Below are positions 14,192-22,696 of a DNA stretch of 55,580 nt, piece after piece. The notes under the pieces are model-generated. The model had not been told where the DNA came from. It ran no database searches and was given only the letters and a program-made list of their open reading frames with translations. Both the position numbers and the translations under genes were made by a program. Numbering within the stretch: the stretch's first letter is position 1; every line of letters starts with the position of its first letter. The DNA lies in assembly GCA_964540995.1 (NCBI GenBank), contig CAZIOU010000006.1:1-55580 (forward strand), written 5' to 3'. This DNA comes from JAZDLR01 sp964540995 (GTDB lineage Bacteria; Patescibacteriota; Patescibacteriia; UBA1558; 2-01-FULL-52-15).

Positions 14192-16054
14192 TTACCAACT
14201 TCCTCCTCCGCCCCCACCACCGCCACCTCCGGATGACCCACCACCGCCAAAACCACTACTGCCACCAGTACCCGAAGATGACGCCAGTGAATTGGTAAAC
14301 CCATGAAGATTACTGACGAAAATAGCTGTATTGAAGCTCCCACGAGTCTGATCAGAATACCAATCAGGAGATGCGAGCTTCAAATCTTTGAATTGTGCCG
14401 CCCATTCTTCTTCTACACCTAGAGCAATGGCATAGGGTAATAATTTTTCAAATGTTTCCGGATTTTTCTGCGGGGCATTGTGAAATTCTAGACGATCTTT
14501 CTCAGCCACTTGCAAATACATTTTTAGCCCCAGAATATATTCTCGAGCAGCGGCACCCTTGGGAGTCAATGATGATTTAGTCACCAGAGCGACTATTATG
14601 ACACCTAGAGAAAACAAGATACTAACACTTAATAGTTCGTCTCCTCCCAAAACCACCATTGAAAAGATGAAAACAAATCCCGCCAAAGGCACCCCCAGAG
14701 ACAAGACCAAAACTCTCCACCCCAGATTCTTAGCCCAATACCCTCGCTGCGTTAAACTCTCGACTGGCTGCGTCATAATAGTTCGCAACCGGAGACTCCA
14801 GCTATAACTATCTCCTAGCTGCTTCAAAGTAATACTATCGTTTAGCTCTCCTGCCCCAAATTCTGCCGTGAGCTTGGCATCAGCCATGGCCACTACTCGT
14901 CGCATAATACGGAAAGGTCCCATGGCACTTAGCTTCGGAAGATTTTTATCAACCCATGATTGATTAGAAAATAATGCTTCGAAAAGTGATCGACGAAATC
15001 CTTCAGATAAACCATCGGCTCCTTTCAAGCGATCAAAGGTATATTGATCTTGATCAGGTGCAAACTTAATCACTTTTTTACTATGAGTAATTTTCACATA
15101 CCCCAGTCGCGCCAACTCTATCAACTCTGCTACCAGAGATTTATGAGTCATCATGCCGTTGGCAATGATTCCCGTTTCGGCCGGAGTTAACTCTGCCAAC
15201 GGTTCATATTGAGGAACGATAGCACCTCGTCTGCGCGGAGCTCTGCCGTGTCTCATCCACCACCACAAACCCCATAATAGCGAGAGTAATGGCAAACCTA
15301 ACATCAACAAGAATCTCTGTTGGGGATGTAACTGTACCCAAGGTAACAGCGCTGACGGCGTCTCCGCCTCAGTCACAGGAGCGATAGTAACCACCCCCTT
15401 TGGCCAACCGACGACGATCGTTAATCCTTGGCTCGTAGACAGGTCTGACTGTCTGAAGCTAACTGCCGAAATCGCTGTTGTAGTCGTAGGGCTATCGTGA
15501 TAATCACAAGAAGCTGTACTACCCATAGCGCCAGCGAAGCAAGCGGTCTGAATAGTCGAACCGTCCAACTCCTGAGGTAGCATGATTTCTGCCTCAACCT
15601 TAGTCATACCCACTGGCCAACCATTACCCGTCACATTCCAATAAAGTTCATCATGGTCCTGAAATGATCCAACGGCACCCTGAACACGATAGCGAATCCG
15701 ATAAACATGTTCGCCAGTAATAGTCCTGTTAGCGTCGCCAATTTTGATTTCTAACTGTCCAGCAGAAGTAGAAATTCTAAATGGTTGAGGCTGTCCCTGA
15801 TTATCAGTAACGCTAACCTCATCAATGGCTAAATTGGGGCTGACACCGGCTGACTTAAGATTAATAAGCCGATAGATACCGTGACGTTGCTCATTGCCAA
15901 AATCGTAATCGATATTCTCGGTCACCTCGATCGATCCATCGGAAATGATCTGAATATTAGCCCGGAAATCATTAATAACTTCTGCCCGAACATGTTGACC
16001 CAAAAACAAACTCATCACAATAACTGCTGTGATGAGTAAATATTTTCGTATCAT
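14192..16054 (-). CDS. DUF2207 membrane protein
   Basis: 620 residues. Signal peptide (IRKYLLITAVIVMSLFLGQH, cleaved near VRAEV); extracellular beta domain (~25-230: IQIISDGSIEVTENIDYDFG, GIYRLI, YWNVTGNGWPVGM); membrane helix (~250-265); cytoplasmic IVPQYEPLAELTPAETGIIA and winged-helix-like region; two more helices (~445-490); ALGVEEEWAAQF; and a Gly/Ser tail ending GGGSW, typical of the family. Function of DUF2207 is unknown, possibly envelope stress. No Shine-Dalgarno site. Confidence 0.92.
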   Translation of the reverse strand: MIRKYLLITAVIVMSLFLGQHVRAEVINDFRANIQIISDGSIEVTENIDYDFGNEQRHGIYRLINLKSAGVSPNLAIDEVSVTDNQGQPQPFRISTSAGQLEIKIGDANRTITGEHVYRIRYRVQGAVGSFQDHDELYWNVTGNGWPVGMTKVEAEIMLPQELDGSTIQTACFAGAMGSTASCDYHDSPTTTTAISAVSFRQSDLSTSQGLTIVVGWPKGVVTIAPVTEAETPSALLPWVQLHPQQRFLLMLGLPLLSLLWGLWWWMRHGRAPRRRGAIVPQYEPLAELTPAETGIIANGMMTHKSLVAELIELARLGYVKITHSKKVIKFAPDQDQYTFDRLKGADGLSEGFRRSLFEALFSNQSWVDKNLPKLSAMGPFRIMRRVVAMADAKLTAEFGAGELNDSITLKQLGDSYSWSLRLRTIMTQPVESLTQRGYWAKNLGWRVLVLSLGVPLAGFVFIFSMVVLGGDELLSVSILFSLGVIIVALVTKSSLTPKGAAAREYILGLKMYLQVAEKDRLEFHNAPQKNPETFEKLLPYAIALGVEEEWAAQFKDLKLASPDWYSDQTRGSFNTAIFVSNLHGFTNSLASSSGTGGSSGFGGGGSSGGGGGGGGGGSW

Positions 16055-16068
16055 AAGAAAACCGTTGA

Positions 16069-16689
16069 CTAATTCTTATTGGGCTCTAAAGGCGGATTCT
16101 TCTTGGGAACAGGCGCTATCCGTTCTGTCTTGGTACAGACATTTTTCTGACAGACAACCACATAATTGGAAGGTTTGATACTCGAAGGACACGCTGGTGG
16201 AGTACCGCACTGTTCTGTAGACGGGCAATGGCCGGCCTTCTGCTTGCTGTACTGTTGTTTGTTCACTGCTATCCAATTGGATTGACTATAGTCGATAGGA
16301 TCGCATTGACCAGCATAGCAACAGCCAAAGCCATTATCTTGATTGATCAGCTGACAATCACTATCCTGCTGACAATCATAGGCGTACTCGATTGCTTTGC
16401 ACACACCTTGATCGCACCATTTGGCTTGACCACAGCTAAGATCATTCTGACAGCCTTGCTCTCCCGTCGGGATATCGGCTACGAAGACCTGACCTTGCGG
16501 CGTGCGACATTGCTCGGGGAAACTCTCCTCTATCGGATAGCCAGCTTTCTGACATTGCTCGAAACTGGTAATGCCTCCTGGCTGCAACGTCTGGAAGCTG
16601 GAGCGAACTTGCGGTAGCTGAAAAGCCATAAATGACAGTCCGGCGACTGCTACGATGGCGATAGCGATGATGATAATTTTGGTTGACAT
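16069..16689 (-). CDS. Secreted Cys-rich protein
   Basis: 206 residues from ATG 16689 (STKIIIIAIAIVAVAGLSFM). The longer frame upstream is translated repeat sequence (16699-16773) and is rejected. After the anchor or signal helix come SFEQCQKAGYPIEESFPEQC, a motif shared by many CPR exported proteins, and three Cys-rich modules (CQNDLSCGQAKWCDQGVC, CQQDSDCQLINQDNGFGCC, CPSTEQCGTPPACPS). About 20 Cys suggest disulfide-knit repeats outside the cell. Function unknown; ends 14 bases before the DUF2207 gene. Confidence 0.75.
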   Translation of the reverse strand: MSTKIIIIAIAIVAVAGLSFMAFQLPQVRSSFQTLQPGGITSFEQCQKAGYPIEESFPEQCRTPQGQVFVADIPTGEQGCQNDLSCGQAKWCDQGVCKAIEYAYDCQQDSDCQLINQDNGFGCCYAGQCDPIDYSQSNWIAVNKQQYSKQKAGHCPSTEQCGTPPACPSSIKPSNYVVVCQKNVCTKTERIAPVPKKNPPLEPNKN

Positions 16690-16698
16690 AATTTTGAT

Positions 16699-16773
16699 GG
16701 TACTCGGTGCTGGGTACTCGCTACTCGGTGCTGGGTGCTCGGTACTCGATCTCGGGACCCGGATCACGGACCC
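16699..16773. repeat. Heptad repeat tract between two secreted-protein genes
   Basis: Reads as TACTCGG, TGCTGGG, TACTCGC, TACTCGG, TGCTGGG, TGCTCGG, TACTCGA and decays into CTCGGGACCCGG. It lies between the stop at 16774 and the start at 16689. Confidence 0.85.
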
Positions 16774-17352
16774 CTATGGCACGTACTGCTCCCGTATAGC
16801 AGTTACCTTACCCCCAATCTGGGAAAAGATAAATGGGGTCGATTTCCAATCTCGTTCGCTAGAGGTAGCGAAGAGCTGCAGCCATTGATCAAGACTAATC
16901 TTCTGATCCCAATTATTGGACCCGTCGGAACCATTAGTTAGGGTCTGCATCTCAATAGCAGCGTCGGCTGAAATAACCAACGGTTGTGTGGTAGCCTCAC
17001 TATTACGAATATAGTAACCATTGGTCAACGAACAAGGTGTAGAGCTGGAGACGACTGGACAGGCTTTGTCCTCGGTAGCAGCCTGGATCGCATCCTGACC
17101 AGCGAACCACTGGGCGGGGTCAACAGCAATATAAGCACCACTATTGGAAGGTTGTACCTCGCGCACATAACCAAAAATCTCATTGACTGGGCCGACTGGC
17201 TTGGGTGCGGGACGAAATTTACCAGCCCGCCACCATGACCAACCAACTATGGCTAGGGCAGCTAAACCAATTATAACAGCGCCCACCGATACCCACATCC
17301 ACGGCGTATAACGCGACCCTTCGCGTAACCGTTCAATCGGAGCGTTGATCAT
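16774..17352 (-). CDS. Single-pass membrane protein of unknown function
   Basis: 192 residues from ATG 17352, which overlaps the stop of the upstream gene (ATGA). A short cytoplasmic N-terminus (INAPIERLREGSRYTPWM) is followed by a transmembrane helix (VSVGAVIIGLAALAIVGWSW) and an external domain with FGYVREVQPSNSGAYIAVDP and DKACPVVSSSTPCSLTNGYY (two Cys, possibly bonded). The overlap implies translational coupling with the secreted protein at 17349-17882. No recognised family. Confidence 0.7.
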   Translation of the reverse strand: MINAPIERLREGSRYTPWMWVSVGAVIIGLAALAIVGWSWWRAGKFRPAPKPVGPVNEIFGYVREVQPSNSGAYIAVDPAQWFAGQDAIQAATEDKACPVVSSSTPCSLTNGYYIRNSEATTQPLVISADAAIEMQTLTNGSDGSNNWDQKISLDQWLQLFATSSERDWKSTPFIFSQIGGKVTAIREQYVP

Positions 17353-17882
17353 TTGAATTGAGCTTTCCACGGCATCAGCAGTGCCAGTAGTACTTTCTGC
17401 CGTTGCAACAAGGCTTCTTTTTCAGTCGTACTACTACTCATGGAGCTACGCACCTTGTCGAGCGCTTGTTGTGACGAAGTTCGAATACTTGAGGCTGAAT
17501 TGCTACTTAACCATAACCACCAAGGAGTCTTAAGTTGTAGCTGCAAATCTGGCTGTGACGTTGATAAGGTCAGAGCGTAAGGAACGGTGACTAGGCCAAA
17601 TAATTTGGCGGTTTCTCTGTGAGTTAACTCTATAGTCGTATCCAAAGAAATCGAGCTAATGTCAGTATCGGCAATCGTCAGAAACTTGGCAAATTCCGCC
17701 ACATCGGACTCTGTCTCAGGTATGACAGGGATGTCTAGGGTTGGCGGGGTGACGCTGGCGGCTGTGGAAGAAGCAAACTCCTGCCGTACCTGATCACCAT
17801 CAATGATAACGGAGGCGGCGCGTAATACCCCAAAGGGGGTCAAGGCTACTACGAAAAGAATGAGAATACTTGCTATTTTCAT
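17349..17882 (-). CDS. Secreted protein of unknown function
   Basis: 177 residues. Signal peptide KIASILILFVVALTPFGVLR followed by AASVI. The mature part has a Pro/Thr-rich stretch (~40-60), a beta-rich segment (TIELTHRETAKLFGLVTVPY, LQLQLKTPWWLWLSS) and a helical C-terminus. TATACT lies 8 bases before the ATG, with no Shine-Dalgarno site, so the message may be leaderless. It is the first gene of a coupled pair with the membrane protein downstream. Not recognised. Confidence 0.7.
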   Translation of the reverse strand: MKIASILILFVVALTPFGVLRAASVIIDGDQVRQEFASSTAASVTPPTLDIPVIPETESDVAEFAKFLTIADTDISSISLDTTIELTHRETAKLFGLVTVPYALTLSTSQPDLQLQLKTPWWLWLSSNSASSIRTSSQQALDKVRSSMSSSTTEKEALLQRQKVLLALLMPWKAQFK

Positions 17883-17942
17883 ATACTGCTAGTATAGCGG
17901 AAATTGGCCGTAAGAAAAAGTCAGGCTTCACGTCATATGTGA

Positions 17943-17948
17943 TATAAT
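17943..17948 (+). promoter_or_regulatory. Extended -10 box for the 17989 gene
   Basis: TATAAT preceded by TGA (TGATATAAT), an extended -10; no clear -35. The start codon is 41 bases downstream. Confidence 0.5.
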
Positions 17949-17988
17949 CAAAATGACGAATGTATCGTCTTAACTAACTAAAATAATT

Positions 17989-18414
17989 ATGAAAAAGCTC
18001 ATTGCCCTCGTTCTCGTAGTTGCTACCCTATTCGGTGGACAAATCGCCTTGGCCGAAACCAAAGTCGTCACACCAGCGCCAGTACCGAACATTGACTGCT
18101 TCCAGAAAGCACTCGATGTCCGTGATACCGCCATCATCGCCGCCGTGCAAACCCATACCGATGCCGTCCTAACAGCACTCAATACTCGTAAAGACGCCCT
18201 CAAGTCTGCTTGGAATATCACGGTAGTCAAGGAACGACGTGCTGCTATCAATACCGCTTGGAATACCTACCGCAAGAGCATTCGTGATGCTCGTACTACC
18301 ATGAATAGCGCCAAGAAAACTACTTGGAACGCTTTCTACATCAGCCGCAAGACTTGTGGCAAGACCGGCGCCTCTGATGATCAGACGGGTTCTGGTGTCG
18401 ACAGTCAGCTTTAA
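17989..18414 (+). CDS. Secreted helical protein, CPR type (paralogue of 18978)
   Basis: 141 residues. Signal peptide (LIALVLVVATLFGGQIALAE), then a Cys (NIDCFQKALDVRDTAI), a long helix pair with repeated A-x2-A and Trp spacing (RKDALKSAWNI, RRAAINTAWNTYRKSIRDAR, KKTTWNAFYISRKTC) and a closing Cys. The two Cys probably bridge a helical hairpin. A paralogue with the same layout lies at 18978-19526. Likely exported; function unknown. No Shine-Dalgarno site. Confidence 0.8.
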   Translation: MKKLIALVLVVATLFGGQIALAETKVVTPAPVPNIDCFQKALDVRDTAIIAAVQTHTDAVLTALNTRKDALKSAWNITVVKERRAAINTAWNTYRKSIRDARTTMNSAKKTTWNAFYISRKTCGKTGASDDQTGSGVDSQL

Positions 18415-18420
18415 TATAAT

Positions 18421-18460
18421 AAAACCACCTTGTACTAAGCTACTGGGTGGTTTTTTATTT
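18421..18460 (+). terminator. Intrinsic terminator
   Basis: AAAACCACC-loop-GGTGGTTTT followed by TTATTT, directly after the stop at 18414. Confidence 0.8.
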
Positions 18461-18506
18461 AGCCAAAGAGGTATATACTTACAGTATTATTATTAAGCTT
18501 ACGACT

Positions 18507-18971
18507 ATGACCAAAGGTAACAAAATCTTTTGGGTTATCATCGCCATCGTTATCGTTGGCGGTATCGTCTTCCTTAATTCCCGACAGACAACTGTTTCTC
18601 CGGTGACCAACACCAATACTAACACCCCACCGAGCGAAGTAACCAATCAACCCGAAGTCAAACCAACAACGCCGGTAAAGACTATCACCACCAGTTACCA
18701 AGAAATGGTTAGAAAATTTGAAGGCAAGCGGATTCAGATCAATGACTCCTGTCAGGCCACCCCATCCAGTCAGACATTTAAGAATGGTACCCAAGTGATG
18801 TTTGACAATCGCGGATCCAAAGCTATCAAGCTAACGATCGACGGCGTATCCTATCCTACCAGCGCTTATACCTATCGATTAATAACACTGACTAGCAAGA
18901 CATTGCCACATTCTGTTATAATTAATTGTAACGGGCAAAATAATATTGCTCAATTTAATCTGCAACAATAA
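18507..18971 (+). CDS. Membrane-anchored cupredoxin-like beta domain protein
   Basis: 154 residues from ATG 18507; the longer frame upstream overlaps the terminator and is rejected. TM helix (IFWVIIAIVIVGGIVFLNSR), Thr/Asn/Pro linker, then a beta domain: FEGKRIQINDSCQATPSSQT, FKNGTQVMFDNRGSKAIKL, YPTSAYTYRLITLTS, LPHSVIINCNGQNNIAQ. The layout resembles cupredoxin-like domains common in CPR exported proteins, but a full set of copper ligands is not evident; two Cys may form a disulfide. Function unknown. Confidence 0.7.
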   Translation: MTKGNKIFWVIIAIVIVGGIVFLNSRQTTVSPVTNTNTNTPPSEVTNQPEVKPTTPVKTITTSYQEMVRKFEGKRIQINDSCQATPSSQTFKNGTQVMFDNRGSKAIKLTIDGVSYPTSAYTYRLITLTSKTLPHSVIINCNGQNNIAQFNLQQ

Positions 18972-18977
18972 ATAAAA

Positions 18978-19526
18978 ATGCCAAAAACAAAAAAGAAGGT
19001 TGCTGTGGCAGTCAAAGCCAAAAGTAATCACAGTTCAGCCGTAGTATTAGCACTGATATTATCTGTCGTTCTCGGAGCCGCGGTGTATGCTCAGACTGCC
19101 TCGACTACCGAACCTAATGCTGCCGGCAAACAACCTCCCACTCGCACCCAACCGCCTATCAAGCTCCCCATCAAAGGTGGTGAACGCAAACCGGTTGACG
19201 GTGCTTGTATCGCTACCGGTATCGATACTCGAGACACAGCTGTCAGTAGCGCGCTGGACACCTATCACGCTACTTCACAAGCCGCTCTGAAAGCTCGTAC
19301 CGAAAGTCTCAAAGCCGCCTGGACTGGTGACACAACCGCTCGACGATCAGCCATCAAAGCCGCTACCGAAGCTTTCAACAAGAGCATTCGTGATGCCAAC
19401 AAGGTATTACGCACTACCAAACAAACGGCTTGGAAACAATTCAACACCGATGTCAAAAAATGTGCACCCAATGGCGGCGTCTCGACCTCTGACCTTGGTA
19501 CCGCCTCAATGGACGAGAATCTCTAG
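18978..19526 (+). CDS. Secreted or anchored helical protein (paralogue of 17989)
   Basis: 182 residues. A basic N-terminus (KTKKKVAVAVKAKSNH) precedes a hydrophobic helix (SAVVLALILSVVLGAAVYAQ), a Pro/Thr linker (~45-70) and the same helical-hairpin domain as 17989: ACIATGIDTRDTAVSSALDT, ARTESLKAAWTGDTTARRSA, ATEAFNKSIRDANKVLRTTK, TAWKQFNTDVKKC. The two Cys bracket the domain as in the paralogue. It follows the cupredoxin-like gene by 6 bases. Function unknown. Confidence 0.8.
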   Translation: MPKTKKKVAVAVKAKSNHSSAVVLALILSVVLGAAVYAQTASTTEPNAAGKQPPTRTQPPIKLPIKGGERKPVDGACIATGIDTRDTAVSSALDTYHATSQAALKARTESLKAAWTGDTTARRSAIKAATEAFNKSIRDANKVLRTTKQTAWKQFNTDVKKCAPNGGVSTSDLGTASMDENL

Positions 19527-19546
19527 ACATTAGTTACTAGATTACA

Positions 19547-19583
19547 AAAACCTTCAGCTCCAAAGCTGAAGGTTTTAATTTTG
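19547..19583 (+). terminator. Bidirectional terminator
   Basis: AAAACCTTCAGCT-CCAA-AGCTGAAGGTTTT with T-rich tails on both sides; serves the plus-strand gene ending at 19526 and the minus-strand gene ending at 19596. Confidence 0.85.
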
Positions 19584-19595
19584 AGTAAAAACTAG

Positions 19596-20351
19596 CTACT
19601 TCTCCACTCTGCGTGTAGCAGCTCGGTATTTACAGTAATCGCAGTCTGACCCAGAAGCTGGTATGACGTCAGCCATGAGGCAACGATGAGCAGCTACGAT
19701 AGTCTTCTCCACCCAAGTATCATCACCCTCATAAGGGATAACTTTGATATCAAATTCTAACTTGCCATCGAAAGCTTCTCGATCAGTCTTACCATTGCAA
19801 TAGACGAAATAACCCACTTTAGCCACTTTAAAATTGTTACGTCGGAAGAGCCACTGATAGATCTCCATCTGCCTTTTGTAGCCAATCTGCCAGTCAGCAT
19901 CCAAGGTCACTTCTTGGTCTTTGCTAGTAGCTTTGTAGTCAACAATAATAATTTCGTCTTGCTTATTGATCCAGAGATCATCGATACCACCGGTGATCAA
20001 TAAGTTCGTAGCTGGGTGCATATAGGTGATGCCACCACGTAACGCGTCACGCCATTCGTCCATCATCTCATGAGCCAAAGGTACAGCGTCTATCTTGTAA
20101 TGCTTCATCAATGGATGTTTGGTGGCAGCTGCACGATGAATATCGAATTCTTTTTTCAACAAAAGATCGACAGCCGAGTTGAGTGCAAAAGGATACCCCG
20201 GTGGCTGCCCAATACCCAGTCGCCTATCAATATAGAAGCAGCGTGGACAATTGAGAAAGGAGTCAATCTTGCTCCGAGACAGTCTAAATGGCCGCGGTGA
20301 GCGAGGATCAAACAAATTAGTCGTACGGTTAGGATTGTAATATTGAGACAT
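19596..20351 (-). CDS. RecB/Cas4-like PD-(D/E)XK nuclease
   Basis: 251 residues from ATG 20351 (SQYYNPNRTTNLFDPRS). LSRSKIDSFLNCPRCFYIDR is the Cys-bearing first helix of PDDEXK_1 proteins; GGIDDLWINKQDEIIIVDYK carries the catalytic D...DxK; RQMEIYQWLF gives the conserved Q-x2-Y motif; the end has CDYCKYR. Four Cys (two N-terminal, two C-terminal) fit an Fe-S cluster as in AddB and Cas4. No helicase, cas1 or cas2 gene is adjacent, so a stand-alone DNA-repair nuclease is likely. Confidence 0.85.
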   Translation of the reverse strand: MSQYYNPNRTTNLFDPRSPRPFRLSRSKIDSFLNCPRCFYIDRRLGIGQPPGYPFALNSAVDLLLKKEFDIHRAAATKHPLMKHYKIDAVPLAHEMMDEWRDALRGGITYMHPATNLLITGGIDDLWINKQDEIIIVDYKATSKDQEVTLDADWQIGYKRQMEIYQWLFRRNNFKVAKVGYFVYCNGKTDREAFDGKLEFDIKVIPYEGDDTWVEKTIVAAHRCLMADVIPASGSDCDYCKYRAATRRVEK

Positions 20352-20353
20352 AG

Positions 20354-21529
20354 TTATTGTGTCACCGGTTCCCAACCAGCAGGGATACTACACGGTGCGG
20401 AGAATTCTTTGACTTCATTAGTAATCGGGTTGCGGGCCTTAGTCAACACTTGGATACACAGCAGTGGCTGCCCACTCCCCAACTTCTGTTTAGTTAATAA
20501 TTTGAGCTGACCGTTATCGAGCTGGTAATAATCCGAAGCAATGTTGGTACTGTCGCTTAATTCGGCGATATCTTCCGGCGGATTGACTATCAGCAAATTA
20601 CTATCAACTTGATATTGCGCACCATACGAACTTAGTAACCCGTTAACCACGATCTCTCCTGTTAAGTTATCAATAATCGTATACTCTTGGCAGTTCAGAC
20701 CGCAGCTCCATTCAGCGATAGCATAATGCCCAGCGAAATTAGGGCCAGCCTTCAAGCGTTGCGCCAGAAGATCTTTGTCGGCCTCAGTCAGATCAAAATT
20801 CTGATAATTCACTCGTTTGGCTACTGTTGACTTAGTCGAGGTGGCAGGAAAATCACTAAACTGATGCAAATACGTAACGGTCGCGGGCACCAGATCTTCC
20901 AAACGAACTGTAGTAACGATGGCATCTAGTTGGTCAAAAACCTTAGCGTCATCGACAGGTTCTAACTGACCTGCGGGACTATTAGCAATATCACTTTCGA
21001 AAACGTTGAGCTGCAGCTCGTAACAACGGTCAGCATGCCAAGCATGATACAGTCGCGTCTGAACCATGGTACCAGCGGCTGCACCACTACTAGTGGCTTG
21101 ATACCAATCCTGACCATTGATCTGCAATGAGGAATCAAAGGCAAAAGTTGAAGTCGACCCTTCATATTGGCCCAACTGACAATCGGTAGCCGACAGTCCT
21201 GGTCGAGCAATGTAAGCGGTCAGATAGCCATCAATAAAATTAGTTCCGGCAAATGAATTATCGGGATAGCGCAAGGTTATGACCGGAGTGGCTTGGCCAA
21301 GGAGAAAATCACCTACTTGATGTTGGTCATCGGCCGCTTCAGATAGCTGTAATGACTGATCATAACGCAAAGCTAGACCAACTTTGGGATTGGTGTAGAG
21401 AGCTAGCTGAGGTGTATTGGTAGTAGGCTGATTTACGACAGCAGACGGACCTGGTCGAAAATAAAAAGAAGCCAAGAATACTGCGACAATAACAACCAAA
21501 GCTCCTATAACAATGAGAGTTTTTTTCAT
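20354..21529 (-). CDS. Membrane-anchored extracytoplasmic protein
   Basis: 391 residues. N-terminal TM helix (TLIVIGALVVIVAVFLASFY), then about 370 residues outside. The region LKAGPNFAGHYAIAEWSCGL followed by NCQEYTIIDNLTGEI matches a small domain I have seen in uncharacterised exported bacterial proteins; Cys pairs in that block and near the end (LLCIQVL, FSAPCSIPAGWE) suggest disulfides. Two bases separate its stop from the nuclease start. No function can be assigned. Confidence 0.7.
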   Translation of the reverse strand: MKKTLIVIGALVVIVAVFLASFYFRPGPSAVVNQPTTNTPQLALYTNPKVGLALRYDQSLQLSEAADDQHQVGDFLLGQATPVITLRYPDNSFAGTNFIDGYLTAYIARPGLSATDCQLGQYEGSTSTFAFDSSLQINGQDWYQATSSGAAAGTMVQTRLYHAWHADRCYELQLNVFESDIANSPAGQLEPVDDAKVFDQLDAIVTTVRLEDLVPATVTYLHQFSDFPATSTKSTVAKRVNYQNFDLTEADKDLLAQRLKAGPNFAGHYAIAEWSCGLNCQEYTIIDNLTGEIVVNGLLSSYGAQYQVDSNLLIVNPPEDIAELSDSTNIASDYYQLDNGQLKLLTKQKLGSGQPLLCIQVLTKARNPITNEVKEFSAPCSIPAGWEPVTQ

Positions 21530-21583
21530 ACCGCTGAAGCTTACCGCATTAACGGTAGCTTATCAATAGATTTGAGTATCGAA

Positions 21584-21811
21584 CTACTTCTTGGACTTAC
21601 CGCTCCAACGTGAGAAAAGGTAAATATAGAGAATTTCCAAGATTCCGAGAGTATTAACAATCAACAAAACGACAAACCAAGGTAAGTCATTCTTCTTAGC
21701 GGCCTTCCATAGCGCCACTCCCTTCCAAGGGATGGACCATAACAATATCAGAACCATCAACCACGGTTGTGATGAGAAGTTGGAAGCCATCATATACAGT
21801 GTGTAGGACAT
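21584..21811 (-). CDS. DUF5652-like small membrane protein
   Basis: 75 residues with two transmembrane helices: PWLMVLILLWSIPWKGVALW and LPWFVVLLIVNTLGILEILY, separated by KAAKKND. The WSIPWKGVALWKAA and NTLGILEILYIY segments fit the DUF5652 family, frequent in CPR genomes and of unknown role. The start could also be Met7 or Met8. No Shine-Dalgarno site. Confidence 0.75.
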   Translation of the reverse strand: MSYTLYMMASNFSSQPWLMVLILLWSIPWKGVALWKAAKKNDLPWFVVLLIVNTLGILEILYIYLFSRWSGKSKK

Positions 21812-21875
21812 AGTTTCTGTTTAGTGATTAATTAGTAATAGGATCACCAATTGAGCTCATATGGCCCGAGTTGCC

Positions 21876-22586
21876 TTAGCTTTTGGCTTCAGATAGCTGT
21901 TTGTAGAGATACAGATTGGCTACGATCACTGTCGGGAAGGCCCATAATAAGCCTACCAACAGAGCTAAAGCGCCTATGATTACTACTCCCAGACACAATA
22001 TCCCTAACCAAATCAGAGTACCGATATTACCTTTGGTTATAGACCAGCTGCGTTTAATAGCTGCTATCGGCCATTTTCTTTCAAAAATGGCAACATAGGG
22101 AGCGTAGGAAAAACGGATGGAAAGCCAAAAAATAAGGACGATTAAAGCCAAAACTATTAGGCCAGCGATAATAAAGACTACTGGGTTACGCATACTGGTG
22201 GGCAAAGTGAGAAAAACAGCAGAGCTAATACCAATGATACCAAAACCCACTACTACCCCTATTACGGCACTAGCGAATGATGATAACAAATAGCGTACTA
22301 CTAAGCCGATTGAAGGGAAGAGCGTCTTATAGCTAGGTGCCTGTCCGCCGATCATGTTCCATGCATTGATAGTGATACCAGTCACCAACCAAACTTGAAT
22401 GATAGAGCAGATAAATTTGATAATACCGAATAAACCACTGTCGGTCTGTCCTTCTGCCGGTTGGAAAAAACTCGGAAATGCATTGATGAAAAGGTACAAT
22501 AACGTGACCGGAATCCACCATTTCCAATTTTGCTTTGCATTTGTCCAGCCATAGGAGATGGCTTGAGAGGGGGAAAACGCTGCCAT
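21876..22586 (-). CDS. Multi-pass membrane protein (DUF975/YciC-like topology)
   Basis: 236 residues with about six hydrophobic helices. N-terminal FSPSQAISYGWTNAKQNWKW leads into the first helix; a conserved-looking APYVAIFERKWPIAAIKRSW precedes the last helices, reminiscent of the DUF975 and GDPD membrane-domain families. No transporter motif or catalytic residue is evident. No Shine-Dalgarno site. It stands alone, divergent from the receiver gene at 22697. Confidence 0.6.
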   Translation of the reverse strand: MAAFSPSQAISYGWTNAKQNWKWWIPVTLLYLFINAFPSFFQPAEGQTDSGLFGIIKFICSIIQVWLVTGITINAWNMIGGQAPSYKTLFPSIGLVVRYLLSSFASAVIGVVVGFGIIGISSAVFLTLPTSMRNPVVFIIAGLIVLALIVLIFWLSIRFSYAPYVAIFERKWPIAAIKRSWSITKGNIGTLIWLGILCLGVVIIGALALLVGLLWAFPTVIVANLYLYKQLSEAKS

Positions 22587-22657
22587 AAGATAATTTTGAT
22601 AAATAATTAATGATTTATATGGCTCTAATTATACTCCCGAACCTCCGGAGCGACAAA

Positions 22658-22687
22658 TTGTCAAAATAGGCTAACCCCTGCTATACT
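22658..22687 (+). promoter_or_regulatory. Sigma-70 promoter for the receiver gene
   Basis: TTGTCA (22658-22663), 18-bp spacer, TATACT (22682-22687); the ATG is 9 bases after the -10, so a near-leaderless message is expected. Confidence 0.75.
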
Positions 22688-22696
22688 ACTAGTCGT

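Noticed and set aside
16690..16767. N-terminal extension of the Cys-rich secreted protein
   Set aside because: The extension is translated heptad repeat and would put about 26 residues in front of a clear signal helix.
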